A stretch of 9,153 nucleotides of DNA, taken from assembly GCA_052389435.1 (NCBI GenBank), contig JBQTIB010000098.1:1-9153 (forward strand), read 5' to 3'. The notes under the pieces were generated by a model that was given only the letters and a program-made list of their open reading frames with translations, was not told where the DNA came from and made no database searches. The translations under genes were made by a program, and so were the position numbers. Positions 6,417-9,153 of this stretch are shown here, piece by piece (the first letter of the stretch is position 1; each line of letters opens with the position of its first letter). This stretch comes from JBQTKD01 sp052389435. Its GTDB lineage: Bacteria > Actinomycetota > Actinomycetes > Sporichthyales > Sporichthyaceae.

Positions 6417-7313
6417 ATGGCAATGGCCGACGAAGCCGACCTCGCACCCTCGTCGCACACGATGTTCCCGACGGTCATGCGCGGCTACGACCGCGACGCG
6501 GTCGAGGCGGTCGTGCGCTCGGAGGTCGATCGGTTCACCGCGTTGCAGGGCCGCATCTCCTCCCTGCAGCGGGAACTCGCGGCCCTGAGCACGGCGGGCG
6601 ACGTCCCCAACCGCAAGCGCGCGCTGCGTCGCGCTCTGGACCTGCTTTCCGACGGTTGGGACGACGCGCTGGCGACCACCGCGGAGACCGAGAACGCGAT
6701 CGGCCGTGAGCGCGCCCGCGCCGAGGGCGAGAGCGCCGCCCACCTTCGCCTGACGCTGGCGCAGTGCGCCGAACTCGAGCGCGCGTCGCAGGCCGAGTCC
6801 GACCGCCTCGTCGCCGCCGCCCGCGAGCAGGGCAAACAGATGGTCGCCCGCGCGAACGCCGAACTCGACCGCGCCATGGCGCTCGCCACGGACACCACCA
6901 AGTCGGCCGCGCTGCGCGGCGAGGGCGTGACGACGGAGTTCATCGCGGCCTACCGCACGCTCGCCACCGAGGCGGACAACGAACTGAGAGAGCGTCAGAA
7001 CAAGGCGGACTTCGATCTGGAGACCGCCCAGGCGCAACTGGAAACCGCCCGCATGGACGCCTCCGCGGTGATGGACCGTGCCGAGGCGCAACGTCAGGCG
7101 ACCCTGGAGCGGGCGCGTACGCAGGTCGGCGCGATCGAGACGGCCAACGCCTGCGAACTGTCCCGCGTGCAGGAGGAGACGGACCGCGCGGTCGGCGAAC
7201 TGGCCGACCTGATGGCCCAGGCGAACGAACAGGTCAGCGGCGCCGATGTCGAGAAAGCAGTCGCGCAGGTCGAATCCGCCCTTCCCGAAGCCGCGCGCCA
7301 GAATGCGTCCTAG
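6417..7313 (+). CDS. DivIVA-like coiled-coil protein, paralogue B
   Basis: The protein has 298 residues. FPTVMRGYDRDAVE (17-30) matches the DivIVA-type N-terminal motif of the preceding gene, and the body is the same kind of Ala/Glu/Arg/Gln-rich helix. By hand, 54 of the first 130 residues from the motif Phe are identical to paralogue A. The two align without any gap for about 250 residues, through RQN-x-AD and ETDRAV-x-ELA-x-LM. It differs in two cysteines (in QCAELE and NACEL) and in a helical rather than Pro-rich C-terminal tail. No signal peptide, membrane segment or catalytic motif is seen. A structural role, possibly as a heteromeric partner of paralogue A, is inferred. It starts 129 bases after paralogue A and may be co-transcribed or use its own promoter; a strong hairpin terminator follows it. 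Confidence 0.82.
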   Translation: MAMADEADLAPSSHTMFPTVMRGYDRDAVEAVVRSEVDRFTALQGRISSLQRELAALSTAGDVPNRKRALRRALDLLSDGWDDALATTAETENAIGRERARAEGESAAHLRLTLAQCAELERASQAESDRLVAAAREQGKQMVARANAELDRAMALATDTTKSAALRGEGVTTEFIAAYRTLATEADNELRERQNKADFDLETAQAQLETARMDASAVMDRAEAQRQATLERARTQVGAIETANACELSRVQEETDRAVGELADLMAQANEQVSGADVEKAVAQVESALPEAARQNAS

Positions 7314-7335
7314 GCAGCACGCAACAGCCACGTCA

Positions 7336-7367
7336 GAGCCCGCCCTGCAGCATTGGGGGCGGGTTTC
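7336..7367 (+). terminator. Rho-independent terminator after paralogue B
   Basis: CCCGCCC (7339-7345) pairs with GGGCGGG (7357-7363) across an 11-nt loop. G-U and A-U pairs with the flanking bases extend the stem, and TTTCT follows. It starts 22 bases after the stop codon. The U-run is short, as is common in high-GC genomes. Confidence 0.65.
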
Positions 7368-7425
7368 TGGCTATCCGGAATCGGGCGCCGGGCGCGGGCC
7401 GGCGAGGAAATCTCGACGGACCCTA

Positions 7426-7532
7426 CGCGGCGGGGGGCCCTAAGCCGAGGCGCCCAATCGGGCAACCACGGGCGGAGGGAAACACCGCCCGAACACCGGC
7501 AAGTTTACGGGCGCCTCGGCTCCCCCGCCGCG
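7426..7532. repeat. 107-nt nested inverted repeat, possible structured RNA or cruciform
   Basis: The outer arms pair in two blocks. CGCGGCGGGGG (7426-7436) is complementary to 7522-7532 (11 bp), and AGCCGAGGCGCCC (7443-7455) to GGGCGCCTCGGCT at 7509-7521 (13 bp). Only a 6-nt bulge (7437-7442) on the left separates the blocks; they are contiguous on the right. Inside the 53-nt apical region CGGGCGG (7469-7475) pairs with CCGCCCG (7485-7491) around AGGGAAACA. A further GCCC/GGGC hairpin with loop AATC (7452-7463) would compete with the base of the inner arm. No T-run follows on either side. I do not recognise it as a known riboswitch or RNA family. It could be a non-coding RNA, a MITE-like element or a transcription barrier. 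Confidence 0.55.
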
Positions 7533-7589
7533 CATGGGCCCCCGTCAACATTTCCCCGCCCCGACCAAGCACCGTGGAGCCGCGGACGG

Positions 7590-7609
7590 ACCTCTGCCGA
7601 CGGAGAGGT
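7590..7609. repeat. Small inverted repeat
   Basis: ACCTCT (7590-7595) and AGAGGT (7604-7609) form a 6-bp stem with an 8-nt loop. It lies between the large nested repeat and the last gene. In so GC-rich a genome it may be chance. Confidence 0.3.
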
Positions 7610-7620
7610 AGAGAAGGAAC

Positions 7621-7635
7621 TGGGGCGACGCCCCA
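7621..7635. repeat. 15-nt odd-centred palindrome
   Basis: TGGGGCG, a single A, then CGCCCCA: perfect 7-bp arms with a 1-nt centre. As RNA it would be a GGGGC/GCCCC hairpin with a 3-nt loop; as DNA it could be a protein site. No function can be assigned. Confidence 0.35.
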
Positions 7636-7737
7636 CCGCAGACAGATCACCTCAGCACTTTCCTTTGCACCTCTCCATCGACACCAAGACGAAGACAACG
7701 TCGACCACAACGGGCACCTCGTCGCACGCCGCACCGA

Positions 7738-7750
7738 ACCGTCGGACGGT
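7738..7750. repeat. 13-nt odd-centred palindrome
   Basis: ACCGTC, a single G, then GACGGT: perfect 6-bp arms. It lies about 110 bases upstream of the predicted promoter of the last gene, so an operator role is possible but unsupported. Confidence 0.25.
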
Positions 7751-7818
7751 GGGGAGAACCGCAACCACAGACTTCGTCGACCATCCCGTCCGAAGATCCC
7801 TTCACGCGCCCCAGAAAG

Positions 7819-7828
7819 TTTTCGAAAA
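7819..7828. promoter_or_regulatory. AT-rich palindrome TTTTCGAAAA upstream of the HNH gene
   Basis: A perfect 10-bp palindrome, unusually AT-rich for this DNA, 30 bases upstream of the promoter-like motif. CGAAAA recurs at 7853-7858, exactly 30 bases (about three helical turns) after its copy at 7823. The position suits an activator site. It does not fit the actinobacterial LexA box (GAAC-N4-GTTC). Confidence 0.35.
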
Positions 7829-7858
7829 TCCGCCAGATCGCATCTCTGTCTACGAAAA

Positions 7859-7881
7859 CTGTCGGACCCAGTCCGTAGAGT
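7859..7881 (+). promoter_or_regulatory. PafBC-type (RecA-independent) DNA-damage promoter candidate
   Basis: CTGTCGGAC (7859-7867), eight bases, then TAGAGT (7876-7881). This follows the mycobacterial RecA-NDp pattern tTGTCRgtg-N8-TAnnnT: the TGTC core, the purine and the next G match, the eight-base spacing is exact and the -10 box fits. Three weaker positions do not match. The -10 ends seven bases before the ATG, so transcription would start on the A of the start codon. This explains the lack of a usable ribosome site. Confidence 0.55.
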
Positions 7882-7888
7882 TCAGGAC

Positions 7889-9153
7889 ATGGAAGCCCAC
7901 CCCGTCACCGCCTTCGACGCCCTCGAAGCCGAACTCGACAAGGCCCTGGGCTGCTCCACCGAACTGTGGCAGTGCATCGACAAGGAGATCACCGGCCTGA
8001 CCGTGCGCAGCCAGACGCTCCTGTCCAAGCTGCACGTCCTGCAGGTGCGCCTGATCGCCGAGGCCGACGGGCGAGGCATCCCGAAGAACGAGAAGGAGGT
8101 CTCCACCGCGCACTGGGTGCGCGACCTCCTGCTCGAGGAACCCGCCGCCGCGAAGCGGATCGCGGGACTGGCCGAGGCCTCCAGGGGCGAGCACCGCGCC
8201 GTGGTCGACGCCCTCGCGTCGGGCGATACCAATCGCGCCCAGGCCTACGCGATCCTCGACGCCCTCCGGCCGCTGCCCGCCGATCTCGACGCCGAGACGA
8301 TGGACGTCTGCCGCACCACGATGCTCGAAGCCGCCCAACGGCTCAACGCGAAAGACCTGCGCGAACTCGGCCGGGCGATGCGCCACGCCGCCGACCCCGA
8401 CGGTGCCGAACCAGAAGACGAGAAGGTCGCCAAACTCCGCAACGCCGGCTTCCGCATCCACGGCGACGGGTCCGAGACTTTGACGTGGAGGGATTCGATC
8501 GAAAACATCGCCCACGCCAAGGCGATGCTGGCCACGCTGGACGGTCCGCAGCCCGCCGACGACGGGACCCGGGACCCGCGCAGCGGGCCGCAGCGCCGGG
8601 CCGACGCCTTGGCGTTGGTGTTCTCCCAGACCCTGCGCCACGGGGAGAACGCGAAGTCCCGCGGCGTGCTCCCGCACCTGCACCTGACGGTGGGCCTGGA
8701 ATGCCTGCGCAACCTGCCGGGCTCCCCGCTCGCCGCCCTGGCCACCGGTTCGGCACTCACGCGCGAGGCCGTTCGCCGGTTGGCGTGCGACTGCGAGATC
8801 ACCCCGATCGTCCTGGACTCCAAGGGCGTTCCACTCTCGGTCGGGCGCACCTACCGCACCGTCACCCCGGGCATCTGGGCCGCGCTCGTGGCCCGCGACG
8901 GAGGATGCGTCTTCCCCGGATGCGTCGCTCCGCCGTGGATGTGCGAAGCACACCACATCCGGCACTGGGAGGACGGAGGCCCTACAGAGCTGGAAAATCT
9001 CGCTCTCCTGTGTGGCCGACACCATCGCTCGGTCCACCATCGAGATTGGGAGATCCGACTGGGCGAGGACCGACATCCGGCGCTCATCGCACCGGGCTGG
9101 ATCGACGCCTCGAGAACACCTCGACGCAACGACTACTGGAGAATCCAGCGCGA
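7889..9153 (+). CDS. 13E12/DUF222-family HNH endonuclease-like protein (3' partial)
   Basis: The frame is open from the ATG at 7889 to the right edge; 421 complete codons are visible. Residues about 10-290 form the mostly helical DUF222 region. The HNH domain is at about 333-385: zinc-type cysteines Cys340 and Cys345 (CVFPGC), the catalytic-type pair His355-His356 (CEAHHI), HWEDGGPTELENL with Asn370, and CGRHHR with Cys375, His378 and His379. All key residues are intact. The last visible stretch (GWIDASRTPRRNDYW) resembles the usual C-terminal end of the family, so probably only a short tail is missing. The 13E12 proteins are multicopy in actinomycetes and several mycobacterial ones respond to DNA damage; their substrate is not established. 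No Shine-Dalgarno sequence is properly placed; leaderless translation from the promoter at 7859-7881 is inferred. An in-frame GTG at 7574 would add 105 residues of non-family-like sequence and is not favoured. Confidence 0.9.
   Translation, partial: MEAHPVTAFDALEAELDKALGCSTELWQCIDKEITGLTVRSQTLLSKLHVLQVRLIAEADGRGIPKNEKEVSTAHWVRDLLLEEPAAAKRIAGLAEASRGEHRAVVDALASGDTNRAQAYAILDALRPLPADLDAETMDVCRTTMLEAAQRLNAKDLRELGRAMRHAADPDGAEPEDEKVAKLRNAGFRIHGDGSETLTWRDSIENIAHAKAMLATLDGPQPADDGTRDPRSGPQRRADALALVFSQTLRHGENAKSRGVLPHLHLTVGLECLRNLPGSPLAALATGSALTREAVRRLACDCEITPIVLDSKGVPLSVGRTYRTVTPGIWAALVARDGGCVFPGCVAPPWMCEAHHIRHWEDGGPTELENLALLCGRHHRSVHHRDWEIRLGEDRHPALIAPGWIDASRTPRRNDYWRIQR

Larger units (their letters stand above)
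7314..7888. other. 575-base intergenic region without a convincing gene
   Basis: No frame here has both a plausible start and protein-like composition. The region holds the terminator at 7336-7367, the nested inverted repeat at 7426-7532, smaller palindromes at 7590-7609, 7621-7635, 7738-7750 and 7819-7828, and the promoter-like sequence at 7859-7881. From about 7640 to 7860 the base composition is visibly more A-rich than the surrounding genes. Confidence 0.6.

Noticed and set aside
7426..7532. The nested repeat considered as a c-di-AMP, SAH or c-di-GMP riboswitch, or a twister ribozyme (from CCCTAAG and GCGGAGGG).
   Set aside because: I could not place the conserved core bases of any of these in the right order; only isolated short matches occur, and no gene with a fitting role follows closely.
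7819..7828. TTTTCGAAAA considered as a LexA/SOS box.
   Set aside because: It lacks the GAAC-N4-GTTC arrangement of the actinobacterial LexA site; the RecA-independent promoter pattern fits better.
7574..7888. An in-frame GTG that would extend the HNH protein by 105 residues.
   Set aside because: It lacks a ribosome site, the added sequence is not family-like, and it would place the promoter-like motif inside the gene.
7353..8000. A 215-codon plus-strand frame across the intergenic region into the HNH gene.
   Set aside because: It starts inside the terminator, has low-complexity Thr/Arg/Pro sequence and overlaps the HNH gene in another frame.
7850..9076. A 408-codon minus-strand frame opposite the HNH gene.
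   Set aside because: The plus strand encodes an intact DUF222/HNH protein; the antisense product shows no recognisable family and has shadow-type composition.
1..9153. CRISPR arrays, tRNA or rRNA genes, insertion sequences or phage attachment sites.
   Set aside because: I saw no regularly spaced short repeats with unique spacers, no tRNA- or rRNA-like sequence, and no transposase or integrase motif on either strand.

Overview
The window is very GC-rich, with strong G/C bias at third codon positions, and reads as an actinomycete chromosome. The gene types agree: a poly-HAMP hybrid kinase of the Streptomyces OsaA kind, a SpoIIE/RsbU-type phosphatase fused to an RsbW-like domain, DivIVA-like coiled-coil proteins and a 13E12/DUF222 HNH protein. 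I cannot fix the genus. All convincing genes are on the + strand.

Region 1 (1-5220) is a stress-signalling operon. A hybrid histidine kinase, cut by the left edge, carries a tandem HAMP array with an exact 276-base period, then GAF, HisKA, HATPase and receiver domains. Its stop overlaps the start of a receiver-only response regulator (ATGA). After 31 bases comes a 695-residue protein with an N-terminal RsbW-like ATPase, two GAF-like regions and a C-terminal PP2C/SpoIIE phosphatase. The set resembles OsaA, OsaB and OsaC, the osmotic-stress/SigB regulators of Streptomyces coelicolor, here in one co-directional unit. The inferred flow is sensing by the poly-HAMP kinase, phosphotransfer to the stand-alone receiver, and control of a partner-switching sigma-factor pathway by the fused kinase/phosphatase. 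No STAS anti-anti-sigma factor or sigma factor lies in the window.

Region 2 (5221-7313) holds two tandem paralogues of 294 and 298 residues. Each has a DivIVA-like N-terminal motif (F-x-T-x-x-RGYDR) and a long Ala/Glu/Arg-rich helical body. They align without a gap over about 250 residues and share short sequence blocks upstream. They are probably cytoskeletal or polar scaffold-like proteins; their role is unknown. The 182 bases before the first one contain a stop-codon hairpin, a 12-bp direct repeat and a 17-nt dyad.

Region 3 (7314-7888) is 575 bases without a convincing gene. It has a likely terminator, a 107-nt nested inverted repeat of unknown identity, several smaller palindromes and a promoter-like sequence directly before the last gene.

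Region 4 (7889 to the right edge) is a 13E12/DUF222-family HNH protein, cut near its C-terminus. The sequence immediately before its ATG matches the RecA-independent, PafBC-type DNA-damage promoter pattern at the correct spacing. It places the predicted transcription start on the start codon, so the gene is probably damage-inducible and leaderless.
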